A stretch of 64,000 nt of DNA from JAUWKC01 sp035529895 (GCA_035529895.1 DATKVV010000083.1:73144-137143); one strand, 5' to 3'; shown: positions 1-9,092, counted from the first letter of the stretch. Made by a program: numbers and translations. The notes: generated from the sequence alone by a model not told the origin.

Positions 1-587
1 GCAATCTGGAATACTGGCAGACAAACGGTGTCACTCATGACATCAACCAAGACTGGTCCGTCCACGCAGAGCAGGAATTCAGGGCCGGTCGGCACAACGG
101 AAACCCTTATCTTCACAACGTAACCGTCGGTTTCATGTACAAGAGCCTCGCCGAATGGCTCGACATCGGCCTTGGTTTCAAAAAAGAGTACGAAAAAGAC
201 AGCACAGGAAAGTTTCGACAGGAAAATCGCCCACACCTCAATCTCGTTTTTAGACGCAAGTTGCTGGATATCGACGCCAGTAATCGCCTCCGACTCGAGT
301 ACCGCGACAGAGAAACAAAAGAAGACGTCTTTCGACTAAGGAACCAGGTCAAGGTCGCGTTCCCGTTTAAATTCACCAAGCTCGATGTCCAGCCATTTGT
401 AGCTGAAGAGTTTTTCATAAATCTCGGAGAGAATAACGTCAGTGAAAACAGGCTTTCTGCCGGATTTTCCGGCAAGCTGGCAGAGAATATAAACGCCAGC
501 GTTTATTATATGTGGAAGACCAACAAAATCTCAGGCGGGTGGGAAGACACCAATATAATTGGCGTGGGACTCGGACTGCGCTTTTAG
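1..587 (+). CDS. DUF2490-type outer-membrane beta-barrel protein, 3' part only
   Basis: Open from the left window edge (frame begins at base 3), about 194 residues visible, so the N-terminus and any signal peptide are missing. Alternating polar/hydrophobic strands such as HNVTVGFMYKSLAEWLDIGLG and a C-terminal strand ending in GVGLGLRF with a terminal Phe fit an outer-membrane beta-barrel. The order (LEYWQTNGV, SVHAEQEFRAG, RPHLNLVFRRKL, RLRLEYRDR, NQVKVAFPFKFTKLDVQPFVAEEFF, YYMWKTNK) is the pattern I associate with the DUF2490 family. Function is unknown; the family assignment is by eye and DUF481 or another barrel family is the alternative. Confidence 0.7.
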   Translation, partial: NLEYWQTNGVTHDINQDWSVHAEQEFRAGRHNGNPYLHNVTVGFMYKSLAEWLDIGLGFKKEYEKDSTGKFRQENRPHLNLVFRRKLLDIDASNRLRLEYRDRETKEDVFRLRNQVKVAFPFKFTKLDVQPFVAEEFFINLGENNVSENRLSAGFSGKLAENINASVYYMWKTNKISGGWEDTNIIGVGLGLRF

Positions 588-713
588 CCCCGGCGCTCGG
601 CTGCGGGCGAGATTATCTATTCATTACATTCGATAAATATGTACTCAGACCGAGCATACTTAGGCGCCGCCTCAAAAGCCGAACGGAATTAAAGGCAATC
701 GCGAATTCTGATG

Positions 714-742
714 TTGACAGAAGGTGCCGCTTTGTCTATTAT
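714..742 (+). promoter_or_regulatory. Near-consensus sigma-70 promoter
   Basis: TTGACA at 714-719, 17 nt spacer, TATTAT at 737-742. It reads toward the Rrf2 stub (775) and the TauE/SafE permease (875), giving a short leader. One of the best -35/-10 matches in the window. Confidence 0.75.
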
Positions 743-774
743 GTCTGTAGGCTTAGGGAAAAAGGTGGCACGCA

Positions 775-873
775 ATGAGGCTGACAACAAAAAGTGAATA
801 CTCCATACCGGCGCTTCTCTGTATCGCACGTGACGGGAAGAAAGCCTTCATAAGAACTGAAGAGATTTGCTGA
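775..873 (+). pseudogene. Rrf2-family regulator N-terminal stub (32 codons)
   Basis: ATG at 775, preceded by AAAGGTGG, opens a 32-residue frame starting MRLTTKSEYSIPALLCIAR and ending in TGA at 871-873. The first 19 residues match the signature start of Rrf2 winged-helix regulators (usually M-R-L-T-T-K-S-x-Y-A-L-R-A-L-L-x-L-A-R), and the end (RTEEI) matches the next helix of that domain. The rest of a normal ~130-residue Rrf2 protein is absent: the TauE start follows 1 nt after the stop. Either a degraded regulator or a small ORF retained as a leader for the permease. Family match is clear by eye; function of the stub is inference. Confidence 0.6.
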
Positions 874-874
874 A

Positions 875-1723
875 ATGTTTGAGATGGGTTTCGCTACTAT
901 TGTTCCGCTGGTAATCCTCGCGTTTCTTTGCGAATATATGGACTCAACGCTCGGCATGGGCTACGGCACAACGTTGGCTCCGGTGCTTATGCTCATGGGT
1001 TTTAGTCCGATGCAAATCGTGCCGGCCATTCTGCTATCCGAGCTGATAACCGGCTTATCCGCCGCAGTTTTTCACCACCGGGAGGGCAATGTAGACCTCA
1101 AACCAACGACAGCGGACATATTCAAGATTACACAGATGCTAAAACCCCTCGGGTACATCGAGAACTTCAGAAAAACGGTCCCACTGCACCTGAAAGTCGC
1201 GCTGTTGCTGGCCGTCTGCAGCATTGTCGGCACCGTGGCCGCCGTATTTGTGGCGGTGAGCATTCCCAGATTCTGGTTGAAACTCTACATCGGCTTCCTC
1301 GTACTGTCGATGGGCATAATTATCCTCGTATTCTTCAAAAAAGACTTCGCATTTTCGTGGAAAAGGGTCGGCTTGCTGGGACTGATCGCCTCTTTCAATA
1401 AAGGTATGAGTGGCGGAGGCTATGGGCCGGTAGTCACCGGCGGACAAATCCTGTCCGGCATCGAGGGCAAAAGTGCGGTGGGAATTACCTCCCTGTCGGA
1501 GGGTTTAACCTGTGCGGTGGGTGTAGTCGCTTATGCTCTGATATCCAGGAACCCGGTTGATTGGAAGCTTGCACTGTTCATAATCATTGGAGCCATGCTC
1601 TCAGTGCCTCTTTCGGCCAAGAGTGTAAAAAAGATAAGCACTGAAAAACTGAAACTGGCAATTGCCGTCCTCACCATCGCCCTCGGCGTACTGACCGTTG
1701 CTAAGACCTTGACGAGTGGATAG
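875..1723 (+). CDS. TauE/SafE-family sulfite/anion exporter permease
   Basis: A 282-residue integral membrane protein with about eight hydrophobic segments (for example residues 3-20, 40-63, 105-130, 133-153, 220-240, 258-278) and Gly-rich turns such as DSTLGMGYGTTLAP near the N-terminus and FNKGMSGGGYGPVVTGGQIL in the middle, both characteristic of the TauE/SafE (DUF81) fold in its two pseudo-repeats. The family moves sulfite, sulfoacetate or related sulfur/organic anions across the inner membrane; the substrate here is unknown. It starts immediately after an Rrf2-like stub and is probably transcribed from the promoter at 714-742. Rrf2 proteins often regulate sulfur metabolism, which fits but does not prove a sulfur substrate. 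Confidence 0.85.
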   Translation: MFEMGFATIVPLVILAFLCEYMDSTLGMGYGTTLAPVLMLMGFSPMQIVPAILLSELITGLSAAVFHHREGNVDLKPTTADIFKITQMLKPLGYIENFRKTVPLHLKVALLLAVCSIVGTVAAVFVAVSIPRFWLKLYIGFLVLSMGIIILVFFKKDFAFSWKRVGLLGLIASFNKGMSGGGYGPVVTGGQILSGIEGKSAVGITSLSEGLTCAVGVVAYALISRNPVDWKLALFIIIGAMLSVPLSAKSVKKISTEKLKLAIAVLTIALGVLTVAKTLTSG

Positions 1724-1813
1724 AATAAAAGGCTGCAGCCAAAGTCGAAACGCCGGACGTTAATCACGTGCGGCAATCCGGAAAGTCCTGTACAAGCCGG
1801 GCTTGAGCGCAAA

Positions 1814-2911
1814 TCACGTTTTCATCGAATCGAGCTCCATAAAAGCAACGGGCAGGAAGACAAAGACCGGCAGCCAGGCCCACAATTCCGGGCGTACCCG
1901 GTTGAATACCACCTCTGTGGCAAGCATCTTGCAGACAAAAGTCGTGATAAGACACACACCGACGACGGCGAAGCTAATCATCACGGCGGACTTCATCGAC
2001 TTGGGGTCGCGACAAACCAGAATGGGCAGACATAACATAAGCATCACCAGATTAATAATCGGGTCGGTTACACGAAAGTGCTTCTGACTGTAAAGCTGGG
2101 CGAGGTCCTTGGCGGGTCCCTGGGCCTGAAGAGCAGCCAACTGCGACCAGCTTAGAAGCGTTTTGTACTCGGACTGACGCCTCAGAGGGATGTCTTTCGG
2201 AGTAAGGTCGCTTGAGTAAGAAACTATCGGCTCGGCGCCCTTGTTGGAATCTTTCTCAATGAGCTCTCCGCCGACCAAATCCCATTTGCCAGTTTGAGGA
2301 TTATAGGTCGCACTTTGGGCAGATATGCAGCCGGTCGGCTCCAAAATAGGCGAGTCGGCTACCTTGCGCCGTGTGAGGATGGTCGGATTGTACAGGGTTG
2401 AAGTTTCTGTATCGAATCTTTGAGAGAAAATAAGTGAGCCGCTGCCGTCGGCGATAAAGCGCACGTTATACGACTCCCGGCCCGGAATATCATCTTTGTC
2501 ACGCACAAGCTTATCACCAAGCGGCGGTATCACGAATTCCTGGTCAATTACAACCAGCACAGCGGTCAGCAGTATCGACAAAAAAACTATCGACGCGATT
2601 ACCCGTTTCAGACTGACACCCGAAGCCATCATTGCCACGAATTCATTGGAGCGAACCATTTTACCGAGTGAAAAAGCCGCCGCCACCACCGTTATCATTC
2701 CCGCAAAATCCCGAAAGTAAAGCGTGCTGTTCAAACCGTAATACGTCAATATATTCCTGACCACCGCCAGGGCGCCGAGGTCGGCGTGCTCGGTGAACTC
2801 ATCCAGGCTCACGAACAAGTCAATGACAACTCGCAGCCCTATCAGCACGCAAAAGGCTATGCAGTAGCCTATTAAAAAATTCTTTGCGACATATTTATCC
2901 AATATCTTCAT
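1814..2911 (-). CDS. lptG: LptF/LptG-family permease (LptG-like)
   Basis: 365 residues beginning MKILDKYVAKNFLIGYCIAF, the usual start of YjgP/YjgQ-type permeases: an amphipathic helix, then TM1. Further hydrophobic segments near residues 55-80, 100-122 and, after a ~170-residue periplasmic beta-rich domain (about 125-280), three C-terminal segments (for example LVMLMLCLPILV and AVMISFAVVGVCLITTFV). LptF and LptG form the inner-membrane core that, with LptB, extracts lipopolysaccharide toward LptC/LptA. Second gene of a leftward pair, 54 nt after the other permease. Assignment of LptG rather than LptF rests on order and the shorter loop. Confidence 0.8.
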   Translation of the reverse strand: MKILDKYVAKNFLIGYCIAFCVLIGLRVVIDLFVSLDEFTEHADLGALAVVRNILTYYGLNSTLYFRDFAGMITVVAAAFSLGKMVRSNEFVAMMASGVSLKRVIASIVFLSILLTAVLVVIDQEFVIPPLGDKLVRDKDDIPGRESYNVRFIADGSGSLIFSQRFDTETSTLYNPTILTRRKVADSPILEPTGCISAQSATYNPQTGKWDLVGGELIEKDSNKGAEPIVSYSSDLTPKDIPLRRQSEYKTLLSWSQLAALQAQGPAKDLAQLYSQKHFRVTDPIINLVMLMLCLPILVCRDPKSMKSAVMISFAVVGVCLITTFVCKMLATEVVFNRVRPELWAWLPVFVFLPVAFMELDSMKT

Positions 2912-2965
2912 AATTCCTACCTTTTGTCGGCATTTCGAAAGCCGTACGGCTTCACTCTTTTCGGC

Positions 2966-4609
2966 CTAATGCCTCAGCAGTCTTCGATATATAATCACGG
3001 CCAGCACAGACAAAACCACCAAACCCGTCCACATTAACACTATGCCCGAACTGCCTACATTCCGGGCGGCGCCGGGGTTCTCAACGATTTGCTTGCCGCT
3101 CATAATGCAGACTATCAGCACAGCCGCCGGCACACAACTGGAGCCAAAGGCCGACAGCAGATGTCCCCCCCTCAGGATAATCCCCAAACCTATCCCAATC
3201 AGGATCATTGACACGCAGCCTATCCCGAATACCAGACGGGAATGTGTTTCAGCCTCTATTTCCGCCAGTGTTCTTTGTATTCTTCTTTGAAGCGTGTTCT
3301 GCAGCCCCTTCAGTTCGAGGCTCGGCCCTTCTCGCAGCGGCGACAAACGCGAAGCGAGTTCCCTCGCTTTCAGACTATCTTCCGTTCGGAACTCATCCGT
3401 TATATTTTTCACGGATTCGGGCAAAAGTAAGCCGCGAATGCGAACGCGCCCCCACGCCGGCACGCTCGAACCATCATCCCCCTGCCAGGTTGGGTTATAG
3501 AGCTCCATCGTCAACGTCGGGGACAACTCGTCGCCCTCGACATACAGCGCGGCCCTGGCACATCTGAAGGTTCGCAGCGGCTGCTTGCGCACCACGTCGG
3601 CTTCGACCACAATACCCGATTCAGCGACCACAACCGTTCCCGACAGCTCAATTTTTCTTTCCTCCTGCACTGCACATTGCGTCGCATTGAATTCGACGAA
3701 TCTCTCGCCGCTGTGAAGTTTACAGAAGCTTCCCGCATCAGCAGCCATCTTGGCGGCAATATCCTGCGCCAAAACCTCCGCAGTCAACTGTGCGTAGACG
3801 CGGCGCGACAGTTTGGCAATCGGGTCAAAGAGTGTCAGGTCGACGTCACGTATTCTCTTCATTTCATCGAGGTCTTTGAACTTTATATCATCGCCCAGCA
3901 GTGAGCCGAACTCTGCCGTCAGGGACAACCATTCCGCGAATGCTCCGCCGCCATCGGGGTCCATTTGATACGTGTTATGTGCCGTTATTTGTACCTCATT
4001 AAACCGTTCGTGCGGATTGAAACGAACCTGGGCATTTTCAGCAGTTGTAATTCTTCCTACTGAGCCGCGTTTCACCTCAACAACGACCACCCCACAGAGC
4101 GTGTCGCTTTGCGAGTCAGCAAGGTCGGCGTAAATCAGGTATTGTTCTTCTGGCGGCAGCTTATAGTATCCCTTGCGCTGGATATTGCGGAAAAGTATCT
4201 GCTTTGCGTCGGCCTTGAGCGACCTTGTCGCGCGATGCACGAAGGCCGGCATCACGTGAAAGCTCAACAACAGATTCGCAATCGCCACCATAATCGCCAG
4301 TGCCAGCCCGGGGTAAACGAGCGTTGTCAGACTTATTCCGCTTGCCCGGCAGGCATCAAGCTCATTGTCGCTTGCGAACCGCCCGTAAACGAGCGAGGCG
4401 GCAAACAATGCGGCTATAGGCAGTACGAACGTCAGCGTAACCGGCAGAAAATAGCCCATAATATGAACCACCTGGCGGGGCCCTATGCCGTATTCCTGCA
4501 CGGGAGGCAGGATAATGCCGAGACTGAGCATTACCGTCAGGGCCGCCGTCGCCAGGACAAAGACCCTGAAAAGCTCGCGAAATATGTATCTGTGCAGTGT
4601 AAAGACCAT
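2966..4609 (-). CDS. lptF: LptF/LptG-family permease with enlarged periplasmic domain (LptF-like)
   Basis: 547 residues from ATG at 4609 (a TTG three codons earlier is possible but crowds the GAGAAG Shine-Dalgarno). Starts MVFTLHRYIFRELFRVFVLA, as YjgP/YjgQ proteins do. Three N-terminal TM segments (about 11-35, 52-75, 98-120) and three C-terminal ones (about 460-540) frame a periplasmic part of some 330 residues, clearly longer than in proteobacterial LptF (~365 residues in all). The extra stretch includes a likely helical region (TAEVLAQDIAAKMAADAG) and a second beta-rich part, so it may be a duplicated or inserted beta-jellyroll. Partner of the downstream LptG-like gene in LPS transport; the expansion is seen directly, its role is unknown. 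Confidence 0.8.
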   Translation of the reverse strand: MVFTLHRYIFRELFRVFVLATAALTVMLSLGIILPPVQEYGIGPRQVVHIMGYFLPVTLTFVLPIAALFAASLVYGRFASDNELDACRASGISLTTLVYPGLALAIMVAIANLLLSFHVMPAFVHRATRSLKADAKQILFRNIQRKGYYKLPPEEQYLIYADLADSQSDTLCGVVVVEVKRGSVGRITTAENAQVRFNPHERFNEVQITAHNTYQMDPDGGGAFAEWLSLTAEFGSLLGDDIKFKDLDEMKRIRDVDLTLFDPIAKLSRRVYAQLTAEVLAQDIAAKMAADAGSFCKLHSGERFVEFNATQCAVQEERKIELSGTVVVAESGIVVEADVVRKQPLRTFRCARAALYVEGDELSPTLTMELYNPTWQGDDGSSVPAWGRVRIRGLLLPESVKNITDEFRTEDSLKARELASRLSPLREGPSLELKGLQNTLQRRIQRTLAEIEAETHSRLVFGIGCVSMILIGIGLGIILRGGHLLSAFGSSCVPAAVLIVCIMSGKQIVENPGAARNVGSSGIVLMWTGLVVLSVLAVIIYRRLLRH

Positions 4610-5148
4610 AAAATTCAACGCTTCTCGGTTCCACCCTATTGTCTTTTGCTATACCGACGCTTCATTCTTCACCAGTTGTTGCGATTTTGCAACAAAATTC
4701 TCCACTGCTGGTTGTTCACCGGTTTGCGGTGGAGATTACCGACGGATAGAATGGGTGATATTTTCTGCAATGAGAACTTCCGGTCACCCTAAAAGCAATA
4801 ACACTGTCTCGGCAGATTAACAGCTTCACGTTGCGGGGATTTTTGATCGGGAGCAAGCCTTGATATGCATCGACAGACGACCCCTGGCGCAGAAACGTTC
4901 CCGGCAGTTTGTACAATGGACGATGCTCAGCCTCTGAGTGTGGGGGTTTAATGGTGGTATGCGGAGAGCAAGAGTCTGAGGCGCTCTGAGCCCTTTTTCT
5001 TATTCCGATAAATGCATTACTTGCGGAGCGTCGCCGCACCACTTTCCGTTTGCCTTACGGTCAGGTAAGCCTTATAATGGATTTGGTCGATAGTATTAAC
5101 CGCCCAAATACAGAATAAGTAGGTCAAAGAGTAATTCGGAAGCAGTTT
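4610..5148. other. Intergenic region between divergent lptF and protease genes
   Basis: About 540 bp with no convincing gene. It holds a perfect 7-bp inverted repeat TTGTTGC/GCAACAA (4676-4682 and 4689-4695, 6-nt loop) close to the lptF start, which could be an operator or hairpin in the lptF leader, and a rightward promoter at 5050-5078. A 108-codon leftward frame at 4716-5042 has no recognisable content and is not called. Confidence 0.4.
5050..5078 (+). promoter_or_regulatory. Sigma-70 promoter for the HtrA-like protease
   Basis: TTGCCT at 5050-5055, 17-nt spacer, perfect TATAAT at 5073-5078, 70 nt before the protease ATG at 5149. Confidence 0.6.
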
Positions 5149-6171
5149 ATGAAGTCTGGTTACGTTAGCATTTCACTTTTATCAGCGGTTTTGGCAGTTG
5201 GGTCATTCTATGTTCCCGATGTGCTCGGTGACACCGTTGTGCTGAAAGAAGGCCAGAGACTAACGGGCAATATTCTTGCGGAAAAAGAAACCGTGCTCTA
5301 CCTGGACATCGGAATAGACGTTATAGCTATCCCGAAGGAGAAAATACTCGAATACCAATACGCCAGCGACAAATCAGGACTGAAACCCGAGGGCGCCGAT
5401 GCTAACAAGCCGTCGCCGGAAGTCAATGAGCCGCACCGGCCGGCCGGTCAGCTGTATCATACCGCTAATCTCGAAAAGACCACCATTGAAAAATGCGTGG
5501 ATGCATTCTCGGAAGCGGTTGTGATGGTCTCCAGCCCGGCAGGGATGGGCTCAGGTTTTTTCATCAACGAACAAGCGTATTTGATAACCAACTATCATGT
5601 GATAGAAAAAGAAACAAAGATTGAAGTTACCCTGTTCCAGAAGGCCAAGGACGGCTTCGAAAAAAAGAAATTCAAAAAGGTCAAAATCGAAGCGATAAAT
5701 CCTTTTGTCGACCTGGCGCTGCTGAAGGTTGAAGACCTCGGGGACACGAAAGTCAGATTCGTTTACCTCGGCGACATCGACCGGCTCAAAGTGGGCGAAA
5801 AGGTCTTCGCTATCGGCAACCCGCTCGGTCTGGAGCGAACCGTCACGGACGGCGTCATCAGCACAAAGAACAGGGCCTTCGAGGGGCTTATTTATGTCCA
5901 AACCAACGCGGATATCAATCCGGGCAACTCCGGCGGACCCTTGTTCAATCTCGCCGGGGAGGTAATCGGCGTCACAAATATGGGTTATATATTCTTCGGC
6001 GGTCTTGGCTTTGCCATACCGGTCGACTATGTAAAGCATTTCATAGAAAACCGTGACGCCTTCGTATATGACAAGGATAATCCGAACACCGGTTATAAAT
6101 ACCTCCAGCCGGACCGAAGACGCAATAAGTCACAGCCCGAGTTTCTCAAAAACCAGACCGAGCAGGAATAG
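5149..6171 (+). CDS. Secreted trypsin-like serine protease (HtrA/Deg type without PDZ)
   Basis: 340 residues. Residues 1-27 form a signal peptide (hydrophobic ISLLSAVLAVGSF, cleavage near VLG-DT). Residues 28-75 form a small beta-rich region (DTVVLKEGQRLTGNILAEKE) like those that precede protease domains in planctomycetes. The S1C protease domain covers about 115-300 with the full catalytic triad visible: His in LITNYHVI, Asp in NPFVDLALLKV and Ser in NPGNSGGPLFN. No PDZ domain follows, and the last 35 residues are Lys/Arg/Gln-rich and probably disordered. Role: degradation or quality control of periplasmic proteins. The next gene, 35 nt downstream, is also exported and probably co-transcribed. 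Chymotrypsin-fold assignment is firm; substrate unknown. Confidence 0.88.
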   Translation: MKSGYVSISLLSAVLAVGSFYVPDVLGDTVVLKEGQRLTGNILAEKETVLYLDIGIDVIAIPKEKILEYQYASDKSGLKPEGADANKPSPEVNEPHRPAGQLYHTANLEKTTIEKCVDAFSEAVVMVSSPAGMGSGFFINEQAYLITNYHVIEKETKIEVTLFQKAKDGFEKKKFKKVKIEAINPFVDLALLKVEDLGDTKVRFVYLGDIDRLKVGEKVFAIGNPLGLERTVTDGVISTKNRAFEGLIYVQTNADINPGNSGGPLFNLAGEVIGVTNMGYIFFGGLGFAIPVDYVKHFIENRDAFVYDKDNPNTGYKYLQPDRRRNKSQPEFLKNQTEQE

Positions 6172-6206
6172 TTGTATTGAAACTCTCCGTAAGTAAAGGT
6201 GCACGA

Positions 6207-8141
6207 ATGAAAAGTACAGGAATTGGACCTTGCTGCTTTTTACTTTTGGCTCTTTTCAGTTGTCTCGGCGTATTCGCCTCGGCTCAGGCCGCGGTCCTGC
6301 CCGACACCGACAAGCTTATTCCGCCCGAAACCGTGTTCCTTGCAGAGATTGACAACTTCAGCCTGCTCCAGGGACAGTTTGAGAAAACCAACTTTTATAA
6401 ACTCTACAAAGACCCGTCAATGAGTGCTTTTGTGGAGGACTTCAAAAACAAACTGCGCGAAAAAATCCGCAAGCAAGATAACAGGATTGCCGAGGCAATT
6501 GTCAACGCAGGCGTATTGCCCCAGGGCCGAGTGGCAATCGCCTGGGTGCTCGACGAGAAGGCCAAGAATACCGAGGAGGCGCCCGGCCTGTTTATAACGC
6601 AGTGGGGCGAAAGGGCTGCAAAAATCAAAGAAGCCGTGGAAGAACAGACCAGGAAAGCTGTTGAGCAAGGCGCGCATAAAAAGACCGACGACTACCAGGG
6701 CATTACCATTGTGACAATTATTAAGGAACTTCCGCCGAAAAAAGTGCCGGACCTCAGCGGCTATAATCCTGAAAGCGCCGATGCACCGCCGATGAAAACA
6801 GTCCAGCCGCCGCCGGCAAAAACTCACTATTGTTTTATTGACGACTGCCTGATCGGCTCGGACAGTATCGATGTTCTTAAGTTCGTCATAGCACATATCA
6901 AAGGTGCGGCAAGCCCGACGCTGGCCGGCGACGCCGATTATGTCACTGCCACAAGAGCCGTCGGTCCGTATCACGATATTGATTTCTATGTCAACATAAA
7001 ACAAATTATCAAAGCGAGCATTGCTGAAGATACTACCGGCCAGGCAGCCATGATTATAAACAACCTCGGTCTTGATAATGTTACGTCGCTCGGTGGTTCG
7101 GCTGGCCTCAGCAGGCAGGCCGGGAGTCCCTGCAGCGTCAAGGCGCTTCTTAAGATCAACGGCACAAAGAAAGGCATCTGTCGGATGCTGGAGCCTGAGT
7201 CGACAGTTCTCAGAGCGCCGCGGCTCATTCCCGCATCGGCCTGCTCGGCGACGTTTTTCAATCTGAACATTAGAAAGGCTTACGAGGAACTCGGCGGTAT
7301 ACTCACGAGCTTTTCGCCTCAGGCTGCGGCGTGGATGTATATGCCTCTTCCGACATCCCGTTCGCCGGATGAGCCGGGATTGAAGATAAAGGAGGACATA
7401 ATTGACCACTTAGGCTCACAACTTGTAATTGCGCAGAGTATAAAAAAGCCCTTTTCCGCCGGTTCAAAACCCACAGAAACATTTTTTGCTTTGGCGGTAA
7501 ACAACCGAAATGCTCTCGAAAAATCCCTTTCGCTTCTGCACAGCAAACTTGTGGCCGCCGGCAGACCCGATGCGCGTCGCGAACTTCTGGGCCATACGAT
7601 TTATCTCGTCAAGATGCCGGGTTTCCCGTTTTTAAGTCCTGGACTGAGGCCCATGCAGGGTCCTGCCGCCCCCTCCGCTCCGCAGATGCCTACTTTAGCG
7701 TTTACAGTTACTGATACTCACTTGATATTCGCAGACGAATCAACCGTTGAGAGCGTCATTCGGGCATTGAGCAGCAGCGGAGCCGTATCAATAGATGCGG
7801 CAAAGTGGTTTATTTCCGCCAGGTCCGCCATTCCCTCGGCTGTCGGTCTGGCAAGCTTACAGGATAATGTGGCCTCAGGGGAGCTTTCCTGGCGGATGAT
7901 GAAGGAAAGCGCCAAGAGCAAAAGCGGCAGCGAGGGTTCGGGCGCCTCCATGGGTATTGGGATGAGCTCGAGTTTCAATTTGATTTTTTCACAGCAGGGA
8001 CTTGATCTGTTTAATTTCGGTCTCTTGCCTGAGTTCGATGTTGTGCGCAAGTATTTCGGCCTGTCTGCTTTTTATGGAGTGAGCAGGCCGGACGGTTTCT
8101 TCTTCGAGTTCAATTATCTCAGTCTGCCTGAAAGCAAATAA
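6207..8141 (+). CDS. Large exported protein of unknown function
   Basis: 644 residues from ATG at 6207, chosen because AAAGGT (6195-6200) sits 6 nt upstream; a TTG at 6177 in the same frame is the alternative. N-terminal signal peptide (CCFLLLALFSCLGVFASAQA, cleavage near AQA-AV). The mature part begins LPDTDKLIPPETVFLAEIDN, a start typical of planctomycete DUF3352-like proteins in which ETVFLAEIDNF and FALAVNNRNALEKSLSLL-like strands recur. Low-complexity Pro-rich (GLRPMQGPAAPSAPQMP) and Ser/Gly-rich (SAKSKSGSEGSGASMG) stretches lie near residues 490-580. No catalytic motif recognised. Follows the protease gene by 35 nt, so it may act in the same envelope process. Confidence 0.75.
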   Translation: MKSTGIGPCCFLLLALFSCLGVFASAQAAVLPDTDKLIPPETVFLAEIDNFSLLQGQFEKTNFYKLYKDPSMSAFVEDFKNKLREKIRKQDNRIAEAIVNAGVLPQGRVAIAWVLDEKAKNTEEAPGLFITQWGERAAKIKEAVEEQTRKAVEQGAHKKTDDYQGITIVTIIKELPPKKVPDLSGYNPESADAPPMKTVQPPPAKTHYCFIDDCLIGSDSIDVLKFVIAHIKGAASPTLAGDADYVTATRAVGPYHDIDFYVNIKQIIKASIAEDTTGQAAMIINNLGLDNVTSLGGSAGLSRQAGSPCSVKALLKINGTKKGICRMLEPESTVLRAPRLIPASACSATFFNLNIRKAYEELGGILTSFSPQAAAWMYMPLPTSRSPDEPGLKIKEDIIDHLGSQLVIAQSIKKPFSAGSKPTETFFALAVNNRNALEKSLSLLHSKLVAAGRPDARRELLGHTIYLVKMPGFPFLSPGLRPMQGPAAPSAPQMPTLAFTVTDTHLIFADESTVESVIRALSSSGAVSIDAAKWFISARSAIPSAVGLASLQDNVASGELSWRMMKESAKSKSGSEGSGASMGIGMSSSFNLIFSQQGLDLFNFGLLPEFDVVRKYFGLSAFYGVSRPDGFFFEFNYLSLPESK

Positions 8142-8233
8142 GACCCGGTATCAGAAAACTCATAATGGTTTTCCTTACCGCGGCTGTCCGCACGGTTCGC
8201 AGACTATTGCGGCGATTTTTTTGCCTTCCGTGC

Positions 8234-8262
8234 TTGACGGGACAACCAGATTTGAGTATAAT
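8234..8262 (+). promoter_or_regulatory. Sigma-70 promoter of efp
   Basis: TTGACG at 8234-8239, exactly 17 nt, TATAAT at 8257-8262, 48 nt before the efp start. Confidence 0.75.
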
Positions 8263-8309
8263 TCTTTCTTTCTGATATCTGTAGCGCGATATTAGCAAAG
8301 GAGACTGTT

Positions 8310-8867
8310 GTGAAGGCAAACGACTTGCGGCCGGGAATGGCCATCACTTTGGACGGCAAGCTGTATGTATGTACCCAGGCAACACACGTAACGCCCGGCA
8401 ATTTACGGGCATTTGTGCAGGCAAAGCTAAGGTGCATTGCCGATGGCATAACGATTGAGAAACGTCTGCGCTCCACAGAAGACCTCGAACAGTCATTTCT
8501 TGATCGTCGCGAGATGGAGTACCTTTATTCCGACAATACCGGCCACGTCCTCATGGACAACCAGACGTACGACCAAATCATAGTCTCAGATGACCTAATC
8601 GGAGAATCCATAAAATTCTTCAGTCCCAATACGACGCTGACGGCCCTGGTCTGCAACGGAGCCGTTGTGGCCATCGAGCTGCCGAAAACGGTCGAACTAA
8701 CGGTTACTGAAACGACTCCAATGCCCAAAGGAGCGACCGCGACTAATCAACTGAAGGAGGCTGTTTTGGAGACCGGCTTGAAGACACGAGTGCCCCAGTT
8801 TATCACTGTCGGCGAAGTGGTGCGCATCAGCACCCAAGACGGCTCCTACCTCGCCAGGGCAAAATGA
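8310..8867 (+). CDS. efp: Elongation factor P
   Basis: 185 residues, the normal length. EF-P enters the ribosome between the P and E sites and relieves stalling at polyproline stretches. All three domains are present: KOW-like domain I (about 1-62, KANDLRPGMAITLDGKLYVC), OB domain II (65-127, ending IELPKTVELTVTETTP) and OB domain III (130-185). The domain I tip loop reads HVTPGNLRAF; position 31, which aligns with the Lys34 modified in E. coli (PGKGQAF), is Asn and neighbours are Leu/Arg. So neither the EpmA-type Lys nor the EarP-type Arg lies at the usual tip position. Own promoter (8234-8262) and GGAG-type ribosome site (AAAGGAGACTG before 8310). Confidence 0.95.
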   Translation: MKANDLRPGMAITLDGKLYVCTQATHVTPGNLRAFVQAKLRCIADGITIEKRLRSTEDLEQSFLDRREMEYLYSDNTGHVLMDNQTYDQIIVSDDLIGESIKFFSPNTTLTALVCNGAVVAIELPKTVELTVTETTPMPKGATATNQLKEAVLETGLKTRVPQFITVGEVVRISTQDGSYLARAK

Positions 8868-9092
8868 ACCGGCAAAAGCTGCAAGTATGAAGCAGCCGTA
8901 TCCTTCGTCGCCGGGTAGTCTCAACAATCCTCCGCCGTGAGCCATACGAACATCCTTTTAGCCCACTGGCAAGTGCACAGTCGCGGCCGATATCTCCAAA
9001 CAGACCAAGTAACCCCCTGTCTGCCAGAGCCTGTTTTCGGCAGGATCCGTTCTCACTGTTGCCTGCGGCGTGATTCGTTACCCGGCAATCTA

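Noticed and set aside
4109..4792. 227-codon rightward frame
   Set aside because: Antisense to the lptF gene; low-complexity His/Gln/Arg content typical of shadows.
6417..7409. 330-codon leftward frame
   Set aside because: Antisense to the exported protein gene at 6207-8141; no domain and no ribosome site.
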